A stretch of 34,836 nt of DNA, taken from NCBI GenBank assembly GCA_030427825.1, contig JAUICO010000051.1:1-34836 (forward strand), read 5' to 3'. The translations under genes were made by a program, and so were the position numbers. Under the pieces are notes generated by a model. The model saw nothing but the letters and a program-made list of their open reading frames with translations. It was not told the origin of the DNA and made no database searches. Position 1 is the stretch's first letter; the number at the start of each line of letters is the position of its first letter. Of the stretch, positions 1 to 12,826 are shown one piece after another. The stretch comes from a bacterium (lineage in GTDB: Bacteria > Myxococcota_A > Bradymonadia > REDH01).

Positions 1-126
1 GGCGACAACGTGAAGATGACGGTCGAGATGACCAAGCCGATCGCCATGGACAAGGGGCTGCGCTTCGCAATCCGCGAAGGCGGCCGCACCGTCGGCGCCG
101 GCGTCGTCTCTGAGGTCCTCGACTGA
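1..126 (+). CDS. tuf: Elongation factor Tu, C-terminal end (partial at window edge)
   Basis: The window opens inside a reading frame that ends at the TGA at 124-126 and encodes the last 41 residues of EF-Tu. The end of domain 3 is recognisable by the stretches [20 protein letters not shown] and [17 protein letters not shown]-Tu is the cytosolic GTPase that delivers aminoacyl-tRNA to the ribosome. A tRNA-Trp gene and secE follow directly, a standard bacterial order (tuf-trnW-secE-nusG). A second tuf gene begins at 34526 in the same orientation, so the genome carries at least two copies. The identification is firm, and the rest of the gene lies outside the window. Confidence 0.97.
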   Translation, partial: GDNVKMTVEMTKPIAMDKGLRFAIREGGRTVGAGVVSEVLD

Positions 127-168
127 GGATCGAAAAATAACAGGGCGGTTCACGTCGTCCTGTCCTAA

Positions 169-241
169 ACGGCAGTAGCTCAGTTGGTAGAGCAGTGGAT
201 TCCAAATCCACCGGCCGGGAGTTCGAGTCTCTCCTGCCGTG
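169..241 (+). tRNA. trnW: tRNA-Trp (anticodon CCA)
   Basis: A 73-nt cloverleaf folds by eye. The acceptor arms ACGGCAG (169-175) and CTGCCGT (234-240) pair perfectly. The D-arm is GCTC...GAGC. The anticodon stem GTGGA/TCCAC encloses the loop TTCCAAA with anticodon CCA, and a T-arm carries GTTCGAGTC. The discriminator base is G241, as usual for bacterial tRNA-Trp. The 3' CCA is not encoded, since GCTG follows. The gene lies between tuf and secE, 36 nt before the secE start, and is probably processed from the same transcript. Confidence 0.97.
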
Positions 242-277
242 CTGGCGCCCTTGTCGGCGCACAACACCGAGACAATC

Positions 278-670
278 ATGGAAGACGTCAGACGATATGT
301 AAGCATCACGTACCTGGTCTCAGGAGCAATCCTGGCCTGGGTACTGATGAAGACCCTCGGGCTGATTCTCGGCTCCTTCGGCCCCGGCGCGGATCGCATC
401 CTCTTCGGCGGCATCAACGTGTCGACGGTTGTCGGCCTCTCGCTCGGCGTCGGCGTCGCCCTGTACTGCTGGCGTAACGACAAGATCTACACGACGGCAA
501 ACGAGGTCGTCGTCGAGCTCTCGAAGGTCACCTGGCCGGATCGGGAAGACACGAAGCGTTCGACCTGGGTTGTGATCGCTTTCGCGGTGTTTCTCAGCCT
601 GGCGCTCTCGCTATTTGACCTCATGGGCCGAGCGGTCATCGATCTCGTCTTCCGTATCTTCGGCAACTGA
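278..670 (+). CDS. secE: Preprotein translocase subunit SecE
   Basis: This 130-residue protein is the essential clamp subunit of the SecYEG channel in the inner membrane. The conserved SecE core is present: the amphipathic helix with ELSKVTWPDREDTKRSTWVV at about residues 80-99, followed by the C-terminal membrane helix (about 97-118). Two extra hydrophobic segments precede it (about 10-33 and 47-65), so this is a three-helix SecE like that of E. coli rather than the single-helix form. I chose the ATG at 278. The frame is open upstream to 239, but that would begin inside the last bases of the tRNA. The Shine-Dalgarno sequence is weak. nusG follows after 26 nt, the usual pairing. Confidence 0.95.
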   Translation: MEDVRRYVSITYLVSGAILAWVLMKTLGLILGSFGPGADRILFGGINVSTVVGLSLGVGVALYCWRNDKIYTTANEVVVELSKVTWPDREDTKRSTWVVIAFAVFLSLALSLFDLMGRAVIDLVFRIFGN

Positions 671-696
671 GTGCAGACGCACCGGAGCAATATCTG

Positions 697-1308
697 ATGT
701 CCGAATCTGAAGCAGCGACCGAAGGCGCTGAAGCCGCCGTTGAACCCGCCGAGCCCGTCAAGAATACGGAGGGCATGAGCTGGTACTTCGTGCAGACGCA
801 TTCCAGCTACGAGAATCGAGCAAAAGTGGGTCTGCTTGAGCAGGCACGTCTCGCCGGCAAAGAGGACGACCTGGGAGACGTCATCATCCCGATGGAAGCT
901 GTCGTCGAGGTGAAGAAGGGCGAGCGCTCGGCGCGTGCACGAAAGTTCTTCCCCGGCTACATGCTCGTGCAGCTGCGTCTGACCGACGAGATGTGGCACG
1001 TTATCAAGGACACCCCGCGGATCATCGGATTCGTCGGCGGTGGCACCAACCCGCCGCCGATCCCGCAGCACGAGGTCAATCGCATCCTCGGCCAGATGGA
1101 AGAAGGCATGAAGGCGCCGACACCGGTGCTCTCCTTCCAGGAAGGCGACCAGGTGCGTGTTATCGATGGGCCTTTCAAGAACTTCAGCGGTGTCGTTGAA
1201 GAGGTAAACCCGGACAAAGCCAAGGTGCGCGTTCTGGTGTCCATCTTCGGTCGCGCCACGCCGGTCGAGTTGGATTTCGTGCAGGTGGAGCCTGCAGCAA
1301 CGGAATAG
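697..1308 (+). CDS. nusG: Transcription termination/antitermination factor NusG
   Basis: The 203-residue product has the normal NusG architecture. An NGN domain begins at MSWYFVQTHSSYENRAK (about residue 27) and includes KFFPGYMLVQL. A C-terminal KOW domain (about 147-200) contains EGDQVRVIDGPFKNFSG. NusG binds the RNA polymerase clamp, increases processivity, and links polymerase to Rho or to ribosomal protein S10. An Ala/Glu-rich extension of about 26 residues precedes the NGN domain and is variable among homologues. A GGAG at 684-687 lies 9 nt before the ATG. The gene sits between secE and rplK, as expected. Confidence 0.97.
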   Translation: MSESEAATEGAEAAVEPAEPVKNTEGMSWYFVQTHSSYENRAKVGLLEQARLAGKEDDLGDVIIPMEAVVEVKKGERSARARKFFPGYMLVQLRLTDEMWHVIKDTPRIIGFVGGGTNPPPIPQHEVNRILGQMEEGMKAPTPVLSFQEGDQVRVIDGPFKNFSGVVEEVNPDKAKVRVLVSIFGRATPVELDFVQVEPAATE

Positions 1309-1451
1309 GCGAAGGTGCGACGGGACGATCTCCAGACAGCGGTGCATTTCAGCTTGCAGCGCGCCCGGTGATCCCCTAGAGCGCCCGCTCCGTCGTTCGG
1401 ACCAATGGGACGCGGCATTCGCCGGGCGGTCCCGCATGGGAGACAGGAGAG

Positions 1452-1880
1452 ATGGCAAAGAAAGTAATGGCAATCGTCAAGCTGCAGTTGGAGGCAGGCA
1501 AGGCGAATCCATCACCACCCGTAGGACCGGCGCTCGGCCAGCACGGCGTGAACATGATGGAATTCTGCAAGGCCTACAACGCCCAGACTGCGGACAAGCC
1601 CGGGATGATTATCCCTGTGATCATCACCATCTACGGTGATCGATCCTTCACGTTCGAGCTCAAGACGCCGCCGGCAGCTGTCCTTATCAAGAAGGAACTG
1701 AAGCTGAAGAGCGGATCCGCGGTGCCCAACCGGGACAAGGTCGGCAAGCTTACTCAGGCGCAGCTGCAGAGCATCGCCGAGATCAAGCTTCCTGATCTGA
1801 ACACGGACGACATTGAGATGGCTAAGCGCATCGTCGCGGGCACTGCCCGCTCGATGGGCGTCGACATCATTTCGGCTTGA
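1452..1880 (+). CDS. rplK: 50S ribosomal protein L11
   Basis: This 142-residue protein matches L11 over its full length. The N-terminal domain contains [20 protein letters not shown] and [14 protein letters not shown], and the C-terminal rRNA-binding domain ends in [17 protein letters not shown]11 forms the GTPase-associated centre on 23S rRNA with L10/L12 and supports factor binding and the stringent response. AGGAG at 1445-1449 precedes the ATG very closely; the start is fixed by the conserved N-terminus [12 protein letters not shown]. The 143-nt gap after nusG shows no obvious gene. rplA follows after 26 nt. Confidence 0.98.
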   Translation: MAKKVMAIVKLQLEAGKANPSPPVGPALGQHGVNMMEFCKAYNAQTADKPGMIIPVIITIYGDRSFTFELKTPPAAVLIKKELKLKSGSAVPNRDKVGKLTQAQLQSIAEIKLPDLNTDDIEMAKRIVAGTARSMGVDIISA

Positions 1881-1906
1881 GCGCCGCACTACTGAGGGTT
1901 TGAAAC

Positions 1907-2599
1907 ATGGCGAAAGTAGGAAAGCGCATCACCAAGGCGCGAGAACAGTACGACCGCGAGACCTACTACTCAGCGGCGGACGCCTGTGAGCTGGTCAAGA
2001 AAATGGCCGGCGCAAAGTTCGACGAGACCGTGGACGCTTCGGTGAACCTGGGTGTGGACCCGCGTCACGCAGACCAGATGGTCCGCGGCGCAGTGGTACT
2101 GCCTCACGGAACCGGTAAGACGATCCGCGTGGCCGTCTTCGCCCGCGGAGAGAAGGAGCAGGAAGCTCGCGACGCAGGCGCTGACTTCGTTGGCTCCGAC
2201 GACCTTGCGGCGAAGATCCAGGAAGGCTGGCTCGACTTCGACGCCACGATCGCGACCCCCGACATGATGGGTGTTGTCGGTCGCCTCGGACGCGTGCTCG
2301 GACCCCGCGGTCTGATGCCGAACCCGAAGGTCGGCACCGTGACATTCGACATCGGCAAGGCGGTCAGCGAGATGAAGGCAGGTCGCGTGGAATTCCGCGT
2401 CGAGAAGACCGGTATTATCCAGGCCACAATCGGCAAGGCGTCGTTCACTCCGACACAGCTCGCCGAGAACCTGAACTCACTCCTTGAGACCCTGGTTCGC
2501 TTGAAGCCGGCGACGGCCAAAGGTACCTACATGCGCCGCGTGACCATCTCGAGCACGATGGGTCCCGGTGTTCGCGTCGACTCTTCATCGATCGCCTGA
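1907..2599 (+). CDS. rplA: 50S ribosomal protein L1
   Basis: The 230-residue L1 shows the signature stretches [32 protein letters not shown] and the conserved C-terminal [20 protein letters not shown]1 forms the mobile stalk that moves E-site tRNA. In many bacteria it also represses translation of its own rplK-rplA mRNA by binding a mimic of its rRNA site. I did not identify that mimic here. The start codon is ATG with only a weak GA-rich stretch upstream, consistent with coupling to rplK. A 286-nt structured leader follows before rplJ. Confidence 0.98.
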   Translation: MAKVGKRITKAREQYDRETYYSAADACELVKKMAGAKFDETVDASVNLGVDPRHADQMVRGAVVLPHGTGKTIRVAVFARGEKEQEARDAGADFVGSDDLAAKIQEGWLDFDATIATPDMMGVVGRLGRVLGPRGLMPNPKVGTVTFDIGKAVSEMKAGRVEFRVEKTGIIQATIGKASFTPTQLAENLNSLLETLVRLKPATAKGTYMRRVTISSTMGPGVRVDSSSIA

Positions 2600-2659
2600 G
2601 ACCGCACCACTACCTGAGATTCCTCTCCAGAGTACGTATTCAACATATCGCTGAAACCA

Positions 2660-2760
2660 GACCAGAGAAGTCGGCGCCCCGGAGTAACTGCTGAGGGCTT
2701 AATTATCCGGCGGAGGTTGTGGAGTCAGGCAGCGCGAACTCGTGTTTGCGCCTCGCTGCT
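2660..2760 (+). promoter_or_regulatory. Probable ribosomal L10 leader (rplJ-rplL autoregulation)
   Basis: The rplA-rplJ gap holds a structured stretch. It contains GGGCTTAATTATCCGGCGGAGG (in two parts: GGGCTTAATT at about 2695-2704, CGGCGGAGG next to it), resembling the TTAAT...CC...GAGG core of known L10 leaders. This is followed by a hairpin with an 8-bp stem, GCGCGAAC (2732-2739) with GTTTGCGC (2744-2751), around a TCGT loop. In known systems the L10-(L12)n complex binds such a leader and represses its own operon. The assignment rests on motif resemblance and position; a covariance-model search would decide it. Confidence 0.6.
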
Positions 2761-2763
2761 CAC

Positions 2764-2793
2764 GCCCCGTCCGATCCCTCGCGCGGGGCTTTT
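2764..2793 (+). terminator. Attenuator-type intrinsic terminator upstream of rplJ
   Basis: GCCCCG at 2764-2769 pairs with CGGGGC at 2784-2789, and TTTT follows directly (2790-2793). This lies at the end of the putative L10 leader and 92 nt before the rplJ start. It is best read as a premature terminator controlled by the leader. The T-run is short, so termination is probably partial. Confidence 0.5.
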
Positions 2794-2885
2794 CACATTC
2801 TCGGCCCGCAGGCACAGCGACACCTGGCGAATCGAAACACTTTCAGACTACCGACACCAACCTCACACACCAACGAGCGACATTC

Positions 2886-3401
2886 ATGAACAAGGACGAA
2901 AAAGCGAAACTGGTCGAAGAGCTCCGTGAAGCTCTCACCGCGGCGCCTTCGGTCGTGCTCGCATCCAGCGTCGGCATCGGTGCCAACGATATGAACGAGC
3001 TTCGCGCGAAGATTCGCGCGAGCGGCGCCCGCTACCACATCGTGAAGAACACCCTCGCCAAGCGCGCCATCGAAGGCACGGATCTTGCCGAGCTTGCCGC
3101 ACACTTCGTCGGGCCCACGGCTATCGCATGGCACCCCGATGAGGCAGTCGCGCCGGCCAAAGTCCTCGTCGACTTTCGCAAGAAAGAGGAGAAGCTCGAG
3201 ATCAAAGCCGGATTCCTTAACGGCGGTGTGATCAGCGTCAGCGACGTAAACACGCTCGCTACGATGCCGGGCAAGGACGAGCTTCGCGCGAAACTGCTCA
3301 GCGTATTCAACGGCGTACCGACGAAGTTCGTCCGCACACTCGCCGCCGGTCCGCAGAGTTTCCTCACCCTTTTGACGGCGCGGAAAGACAGCATCGGCTG
3401 A
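2886..3401 (+). CDS. rplJ: 50S ribosomal protein L10
   Basis: This 171-residue L10 anchors the L7/L12 stalk dimers to 23S rRNA next to L11. Conserved features are the N-terminus MNKDEKAKLVEELREAL, ARYHIVKNTLAKRAIEGTD, and the region LEIKAGFLNGGVISV. The C-terminal helix that carries L7/L12 dimers ends at SFLTLLTARKDS. I chose the ATG at 2886 from this conserved N-terminus. The frame stays open 48 codons upstream, but that extension lies in the leader and shows no L10 similarity. The ribosome-binding site is weak. A tandem hairpin array separates this gene from rplL. Confidence 0.97.
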   Translation: MNKDEKAKLVEELREALTAAPSVVLASSVGIGANDMNELRAKIRASGARYHIVKNTLAKRAIEGTDLAELAAHFVGPTAIAWHPDEAVAPAKVLVDFRKKEEKLEIKAGFLNGGVISVSDVNTLATMPGKDELRAKLLSVFNGVPTKFVRTLAAGPQSFLTLLTARKDSIG

Positions 3402-3420
3402 TTCCGCATTTCCGACAACG

Positions 3421-3551
3421 CGCCGCGTTCGCGGCACACTTTCAGACACCGCCGCGTTCGCGGCACGCTTTCAGACACCGCCGCGTTCGCGGCACGCTTT
3501 CAGACACCGCCGCGTTCGCGGCACGCTTTCAGACACCGCCGCGTTCGCGGC
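3421..3551 (+). repeat. Tandem array of 29-bp hairpin repeats between rplJ and rplL
   Basis: Four consecutive 29-bp units (3421-3449, 3450-3478, 3479-3507, 3508-3536) and a 15-bp partial fifth (3537-3551) lie head to tail. Each unit has a palindromic half, GCCGC-GTTC-GCGGC, which folds as a 5-bp stem with a tetraloop, and a linker half reading ACGCTTTCAGACAC. Units 2-4 are identical, and unit 1 differs by one base (ACACT for ACGCT). The array fills nearly the whole gap. It stops 18 nt before the rplL ATG, just ahead of its Shine-Dalgarno sequence. It would be transcribed as a row of five hairpins within the L10-L12 message. Confidence 0.97.
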
Positions 3552-3569
3552 ATCAGCAGGAGAAGACAG

Positions 3570-3947
3570 ATGGCAGTAACCAAAGAAGAAGTAGTCGAGT
3601 TTCTCTCGGGCATGAACGTCATCGAGCTCAGCGAGCTCATCGGCGAGCTGGAAGAGAAATGGGGCGTCTCCGCAGCGGCTGCTGTCGCAGTTGCCGCCGG
3701 TCCCGGCGCGGCTGACGCCGGCCCCGAAGAAGAGAAGACCGAATTCGACGTCGTCCTCGAAGACATCGGCGCCAAGAAGATCAACGTCATCAAGGCGGTC
3801 CGTGAGATCACCGGTCTTGGCCTCAAAGAAGCCAAGGAACTCGTTGAATCTGCACCGACGGCGGTCAAGGAAGGGATCGCGAAGGCCGACGCTGAAGAGA
3901 TTCAGCAGAAGCTCGAAGCTGCAGGCGCAAAGGCTGCACTCAAGTAA
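3570..3947 (+). CDS. rplL: 50S ribosomal protein L7/L12
   Basis: The 125-residue acidic stalk protein is present in multiple copies per ribosome and recruits translational GTPases. The N-terminal dimerisation domain (about 1-33) is followed by an Ala/Gly-rich hinge (about 36-55, [17 protein letters not shown]). The C-terminal factor-binding domain carries [20 protein letters not shown] and the [12 protein letters not shown] motif. The start has AGGAG (3558-3563 region) a few bases upstream, directly after the hairpin array. Length and all domains are normal. Confidence 0.98.
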   Translation: MAVTKEEVVEFLSGMNVIELSELIGELEEKWGVSAAAAVAVAAGPGAADAGPEEEKTEFDVVLEDIGAKKINVIKAVREITGLGLKEAKELVESAPTAVKEGIAKADAEEIQQKLEAAGAKAALK

Positions 3948-4011
3948 GGTGACGGTGCCGATTCGGTGCCCCAAAGGGCGCTGATCGGTGCAGGTCCACC
4001 CGGCCTGGAGC

Positions 4012-4040
4012 AACGCGGACGCAATTTCGGCGTCCGCGTT
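4012..4040 (+). terminator. Strong hairpin after rplL (partial terminator or RNA-processing site)
   Basis: AACGCGGACGC (4012-4022) pairs perfectly over 11 bp with GCGTCCGCGTT (4030-4040) around a 7-nt loop. Only a short T-run follows (TTT at 4039-4041, then a later TTTTT at 4048-4052). In E. coli the rplL-rpoB gap carries an attenuator and an RNase III site that set the lower level of rpoBC. This hairpin is in the equivalent place. Which of the two roles applies cannot be told from sequence alone. Confidence 0.55.
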
Positions 4041-4076
4041 TGCACGGTTTTTGCACGGAAAGATCGGATTTCGAGC

Positions 4077-4105
4077 TTGACGGCAAAATTGCCGATCACT
4101 ATCCC
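4077..4105 (+). promoter_or_regulatory. Possible internal promoter ahead of rpoB
   Basis: TTGACG (4077-4082) and TATCCC (4100-4105) are spaced by 17 nt, a plausible sigma-70 -35/-10 pair with a good -35 and a weak -10. It lies just after the rplL hairpin, where a promoter could restore rpoBC expression. This is only a motif match. Confidence 0.25.
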
Positions 4106-4328
4106 ACGCTCCCGCTCAAAGAACGGGTGCGATGGATTCCGGGTCCAGGACGCACCCTGCGGCACCGCAGCACAGCCAAATTGTCTGCATCCAACTGAGA
4201 GATAAAGGGATACGCACCTGCTCCGCCTGATGACCACCTGAAGGCAGCGGTTCGAGGCCATCGGCCGATCTGCGCAGCTTTGTGCAGCCCCTTTACTGAA
4301 CACGGCGAACCTAAGAGGAGCACCCTCA
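4106..4328 (+). promoter_or_regulatory. Structured leader upstream of rpoB
   Basis: The rest of the 381-nt rplL-rpoB gap has no credible gene but does contain paired segments. GGGTGCG (4125-4131) pairs with CGCACCC (4151-4157), enclosing an inner TGGA/TCCA pair. CTGCG (4157-4161) pairs with CGCAG (4166-4170) around GCAC. The remaining sequence up to the AGAGGAG ribosome-binding site at about 4314-4320 shows nothing I recognise. It could be an rpoB regulatory leader, but no known family is matched. Confidence 0.35.
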
Positions 4329-8489
<4,161 letters not shown>

Positions 8490-8601
8490 GCGACGGTCGC
8501 GGGCTCGACGCGGTCGCTGACTGTAGTTCGAGCTCGGCCCCGATGCATTGTTTGAAATTGTTTGATTGTTCGGTCGCAGAGACCGCAGCCTGGTAAGTCC
8601 C

Positions 8602-11600
8602 ATGAAAGACATCTTCAGCTTCTTCGAAAAGCCGAAAGAACCAGTCCACTTCGACGCAGTTCAGATCAGCCTCGCCTCGCCGGAACGCGTTCGTGAGTGG
8701 TCATTCGGTGAAGTGAAAAAGCCGGAAACGATCAACTACCGTACCTTCAAGCCTGAGAAGGACGGCCTCTTCTGCGCCCGCATCTTCGGTCCGATCAAGG
8801 ACTACGAATGCCTGTGTGGCAAGTACAAGCGCATGAAGCACCGCGGGATCGTGTGTGAAAAGTGCGGTGTTGAGGTGATCCAGTCCAAGGTTCGCCGTGA
8901 GCGTCTTGCGCACATCGATCTGGCGACCCCGGTCGCACACATCTGGTTCCTCAAGAGCCTGCCCAGCCGTATCGGAAACCTTCTGGATATCGCGCTGAAG
9001 GACCTCGAGAAGGTTCTCTACTGCGTGTCCTACGTTGTCACCGACGGCGGCAACACCGGAGCGCTGGAGCCCGGCGACATTCTCTCCGAAGCGCAGTACG
9101 CGCAGGCCATCGAAGACTACGGGTACGACGGTTTCGACGCCGGCATGGGCGCAGACGCGATCCGCGAGCTGCTGCGTGCACTCGATATCGAAGCGCTGTG
9201 TGAGATGCTGCGCATTGAAATGCGTGAGGCGACCAGCGAGGCCAAGCGCAAGAAGATCTCGAAGCGGCTGAAAGTCGCCGAGGCGTTCCGCGTCGGCAAC
9301 AACAAGCCGGAGTGGATGGTCCTTGAGGTGATTCCTGTGCTGCCGCCGGACCTGCGTCCGCTGGTTCCTCTCGACGGCGGTCGTTTCGCGACCAGCGATC
9401 TCAACGATCTCTACCGTCGCGTCATCAACCGAAACAATCGACTCAAGCGACTTCTTGAGCTCAACGCGCCCGAGATCATCATTCGCAACGAGAAGCGCAT
9501 GCTGCAGGAGGCCGTCGATGCTCTCTTCGACAACGGTCGTCGCGGTAAGACGATCACGGGCCCCAACAAGCGCCCGCTCAAGTCGCTCTCCGACATGCTG
9601 CGTGGCAAGCAGGGACGCTTCCGCCAGAATCTCCTCGGCAAGCGCGTCGACTACAGCGGCCGTTCCGTCATCGTCGCCGGCCCCGAGCTGAGACTGCATC
9701 AGTGCGGGCTGCCGAAGAAGATGGCTCTCGAGCTGTACAAGCCCTTCATCTACAGCCAGCTCGAGAAGCGTGGCCACGTCTCGACGATCAAGTCGGCGAA
9801 GAAGATGGTCGAGCGGGAAGAGTCCGTGGTCTGGGATATCCTCGATGATGTCATCAAGGAACACCCGGTCATGCTCAACCGCGCGCCCACCCTGCATCGC
9901 CTCGGCATGCAGGCCTTTGAGCCCACTCTCATCGAAGGCAAGGCGATCCAGGTGCACCCCCTCGTGTGTGCTGCCTACAACGCTGACTTCGACGGCGACC
10001 AGATGGCCGTGCATCTTCCACTCTCGCTTGAAGCGCAGATGGAAGCGCGTGTGCTCCTGCTCTCGACCAACAACATCCTGTCGCCGGCCAACGGCAAGCC
10101 GGTCATCGGGCCGACGCAGGATATCGTCCTCGGTTGCTACTGGATGACCCGCGAGCGAGCCTTCGCCAAGGGCGAAGGTCGCCTCTTCGCGAGCCCCGCA
10201 GAGGTCAACGCAGCATACGACGCCGGCGAGGTTCACCTGCAGGCAAAGATCAAGTGCCGCATCAAGGGCGAGCGCGTCGAAACGACGCCGGGCCGCGTCA
10301 TCTTCTACGACGTGATGCCGCAGAATGTTCCCTTCAGCGAAGTGAACAAGACGCTCAAGAAGAAGGATCTCGGCGCACTGATCGACGTGGCGTATCGCGC
10401 CGCCGGCGACAAAGGCACGGTCCTCTTCGCCGACCGTATGCGAACGATGGGTTACACCTTCGCGACGCGCGCAGGCATCACGATCGGACTCGACGACATG
10501 GTGATTCCTTCGTCGAAGTGGGACATCCTGAACGCGGCGCAGGCCGAGGTTGAAGAGATCGACGCAGAGCAGCGCCAGGGCGCGCTGACCAGCGGCGAGC
10601 GCTACAACAAGGTTGTCGACGTGTGGGCCGCCGCGACCGAAAAGGTCGCGAAGGACATGATGGAGGAGATCTCGACCGACATCGCGGTCGGACCGGACGG
10701 CACGGAGCTCGAAGAGCCGTCGTTCAACTCGATCTTCATCATGGCAGACTCCGGCGCTCGTGGCTCTGCACAGCAGATGCGGCAGCTCTCGGGAATGCGC
10801 GGTCTTATGGCCAAGCCATCCGGTGAAATCATCGAGACGCCGATCAAGGCAAACTTCCGCGAAGGACTCACGGGTCTGGAGTACTTCATCTCTACCCACG
10901 GTGCCCGAAAGGGACTCGCGGACACGGCGCTGAAGACCGCCAGCTCGGGATACCTCACACGAAAGCTGGTTGACGTTGCGCAGGACGCAATCATCTCGGA
11001 GCAGGACTGTGGAACTCTCGACGGCATCGAGGTCACCGCTCTCATCGAGAGTGGCGAGATCGTGCAGCCCCTGCGTGAGAAGATCGCGGGCCGCATGACT
11101 CTTGAGCCGGTCTACCACCCGGAGACGGATGAGATCCTGCTTGAGTCGGACCTCGAAATTACCGACGAGATCGCCGAGCAGATTGAGTCTGTCGGCATCG
11201 AGCAGATCACCACCCGTTCACCCCTGACCTGTCAGGCACGAATTGGTGTGTGCGCGATGTGCTATGGACGCGATCTGGCTCGTGGCCGACGCGTAAACGT
11301 CGGTGAGGCTGTCGGCATCATCGCGGCACAGTCTATCGGTGAGCCCGGAACGCAGCTGACCATGCGTACCTTCCACTTTGGTGGCATCGGTACTCTGCAG
11401 GCACAGTCATCGAGCGTGGAGTGTCGCCACGGCGGGACGATTCGCTACGAGGACGTACGACGCATTCAGACAGACGCCGGCTGGATCGTCATGAACCGCA
11501 ACGGCCGCGTACACGTCGAAGACACCAGCCGCCGAACCCGCGAGACCTTCCCCCTCGTATACGGTGCGGCGCTGAAGTTCGACGAAGGCGCTGTCATCGA

Positions 11601-12693
11601 GCCGGGTACAACCATCGCCGAGTGGGATCCCTACTCAAACCCCTTCCTCGCAGGCTACGAAGGCGTCATTCGCTTCGAAGACATCGACGAAGGCGTGACG
11701 ATGGAAGAGTCGATCGATCAGACGACCTTCCTGTCGCGTATGGTCATCATCGACACCCGCGATGCGACAAAGCGTCCCCGTATCCACATCAAGGCCGCGG
11801 ACTCGAACAAGATCCTCGGCTCGTACAACCTGCCGACCGGTGCTGTGATCGAGGTCGCCGAAAAGGACGTCGTGAAGCCCGGACAGGTCATCGCGAAGAT
11901 CTCGCGAGAGACGCAGAAGAACAAGGACATCACCGGTGGTCTGCCGCGTGTCGCCGAGCTCTTCGAAGCCCGTAAGCCCAAAGAGCTCGCGGTCGTCTCT
12001 GAGATTGATGGTCGTGTGCAGTTCGGCAAAGAGACGAAGGGCAAGCGATACGTCGAGGTCATTCCCGACATCGGTGAGAAGCGAAAATACGCCATCCCGA
12101 AGGGCAAGCACATCATCGTTCAGGACGGCGACTACGTCCGCGCGAACGAGGAGCTGTCAGAGGGCAGCATCAACCCGCACGACATCCTCGCGATCGCAGG
12201 CCGCAAAGACCTCGCGAACTACCTCGTAGATGAAATCCAGCAGGTCTACCGACTGCAGGGTGTGCGTATTCACGACAAGCACATCGAGACGATCGTTCGT
12301 CAGATGCTGCGACGCGTGCGTATCGTCGAAGTTGGCGACACCAACTTCCTCGTCGAGCAGCACATCGATCGTCAGATCTTCAACGAGACAAACCAGGCAC
12401 TGCTCGAAGAAGGCAAGCAGCCGGCTCACGCCGAGGACCTGCTACTCGGCATTGCCAAGGCGTCGCTCTCGACGGAGTCCTTCATCTCAGCTGCGTCCTT
12501 CCAGGAGACCACAAAGGTCCTCACGGAAGCCGTACTTTTCTCGAAGGTCGACCATCTTCGCGGTCTCAAAGAGAACGTCATCATGGGCCGCCTGATCCCC
12601 GCCGGTACCGGCCTGCCCGCGTACCGAAACCTGGGGCTTGAGATTGTGCCCGAGGCTGAGGAGATCGCAGATGGAGTGGTTTCGGCAGAGTAA
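8602..12693 (+). CDS. rpoC: DNA-directed RNA polymerase subunit beta'
   Basis: This 1363-residue beta' subunit carries the active site. Zinc-binding cysteines C70, C72, C85 and C88 lie in the N-terminal ribbon. The catalytic motif NADFDGDQ places Mg-binding aspartates at 462, 464 and 466. The second zinc site includes [13 protein letters not shown], followed by the trigger-loop region with [17 protein letters not shown] chose the ATG at 8602 ([11 protein letters not shown]), which matches the family N-terminus. A TTG at 8566 is in frame upstream but adds residues without similarity. The gene is followed by the accessory island, not by rpsL. Confidence 0.98.
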   Translation: MKDIFSFFEKPKEPVHFDAVQISLASPERVREWSFGEVKKPETINYRTFKPEKDGLFCARIFGPIKDYECLCGKYKRMKHRGIVCEKCGVEVIQSKVRRERLAHIDLATPVAHIWFLKSLPSRIGNLLDIALKDLEKVLYCVSYVVTDGGNTGALEPGDILSEAQYAQAIEDYGYDGFDAGMGADAIRELLRALDIEALCEMLRIEMREATSEAKRKKISKRLKVAEAFRVGNNKPEWMVLEVIPVLPPDLRPLVPLDGGRFATSDLNDLYRRVINRNNRLKRLLELNAPEIIIRNEKRMLQEAVDALFDNGRRGKTITGPNKRPLKSLSDMLRGKQGRFRQNLLGKRVDYSGRSVIVAGPELRLHQCGLPKKMALELYKPFIYSQLEKRGHVSTIKSAKKMVEREESVVWDILDDVIKEHPVMLNRAPTLHRLGMQAFEPTLIEGKAIQVHPLVCAAYNADFDGDQMAVHLPLSLEAQMEARVLLLSTNNILSPANGKPVIGPTQDIVLGCYWMTRERAFAKGEGRLFASPAEVNAAYDAGEVHLQAKIKCRIKGERVETTPGRVIFYDVMPQNVPFSEVNKTLKKKDLGALIDVAYRAAGDKGTVLFADRMRTMGYTFATRAGITIGLDDMVIPSSKWDILNAAQAEVEEIDAEQRQGALTSGERYNKVVDVWAAATEKVAKDMMEEISTDIAVGPDGTELEEPSFNSIFIMADSGARGSAQQMRQLSGMRGLMAKPSGEIIETPIKANFREGLTGLEYFISTHGARKGLADTALKTASSGYLTRKLVDVAQDAIISEQDCGTLDGIEVTALIESGEIVQPLREKIAGRMTLEPVYHPETDEILLESDLEITDEIAEQIESVGIEQITTRSPLTCQARIGVCAMCYGRDLARGRRVNVGEAVGIIAAQSIGEPGTQLTMRTFHFGGIGTLQAQSSSVECRHGGTIRYEDVRRIQTDAGWIVMNRNGRVHVEDTSRRTRETFPLVYGAALKFDEGAVIEPGTTIAEWDPYSNPFLAGYEGVIRFEDIDEGVTMEESIDQTTFLSRMVIIDTRDATKRPRIHIKAADSNKILGSYNLPTGAVIEVAEKDVVKPGQVIAKISRETQKNKDITGGLPRVAELFEARKPKELAVVSEIDGRVQFGKETKGKRYVEVIPDIGEKRKYAIPKGKHIIVQDGDYVRANEELSEGSINPHDILAIAGRKDLANYLVDEIQQVYRLQGVRIHDKHIETIVRQMLRRVRIVEVGDTNFLVEQHIDRQIFNETNQALLEEGKQPAHAEDLLLGIAKASLSTESFISAASFQETTKVLTEAVLFSKVDHLRGLKENVIMGRLIPAGTGLPAYRNLGLEIVPEAEEIADGVVSAE

Positions 12694-12733
12694 GCGAACG
12701 ACTCGCGGTACCCAGCCCGCGTGTGTGTGTGCT

Positions 12734-12750
12734 GCGACGCGTAGCGTCGC
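12734..12750 (+). terminator. Hairpin after rpoC, possible end of the rpoBC transcript
   Basis: GCGACGC (12734-12740) pairs perfectly with GCGTCGC (12744-12750) around a GTA triloop, 40 nt after the rpoC stop and just after a short GT-repeat. There is no T-run, so this is not a classical intrinsic terminator; it may mark or protect a 3' end. Confidence 0.3.
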
Positions 12751-12826
12751 CTCTGCCGACGACCACAGCATCAACTCGGTTGCGCGCGGTCGCCGGTCAG
12801 CCGGTGTCCGCTCCGCCCCCGTATGG

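Noticed and set aside
487..1473. A 328-codon minus-strand frame across secE and nusG
   Set aside because: It lies opposite conserved genes, has no recognisable domain and no sensible start context; it is a coding shadow.
3421..3551. CRISPR array
   Set aside because: The 29-bp units are contiguous tandem repeats without unique spacers, and no cas genes are nearby.
4125..4170. tRNA-like structure in the rpoB leader
   Set aside because: Paired segments exist, but there is no T-arm GTTCGA motif and no cloverleaf geometry.
8566..8601. TTG start adding 12 residues to RpoC
   Set aside because: The added residues do not match the conserved RpoC N-terminus, which begins at the ATG at 8602.
8701..11118. 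An 805-codon open frame on the minus strand across rpoC
   Set aside because: It is antisense to a fully conserved rpoC, and its translation is rich in Arg, Leu, Asp and Val with no recognisable domain. Such long shadows are common opposite GC-rich genes.
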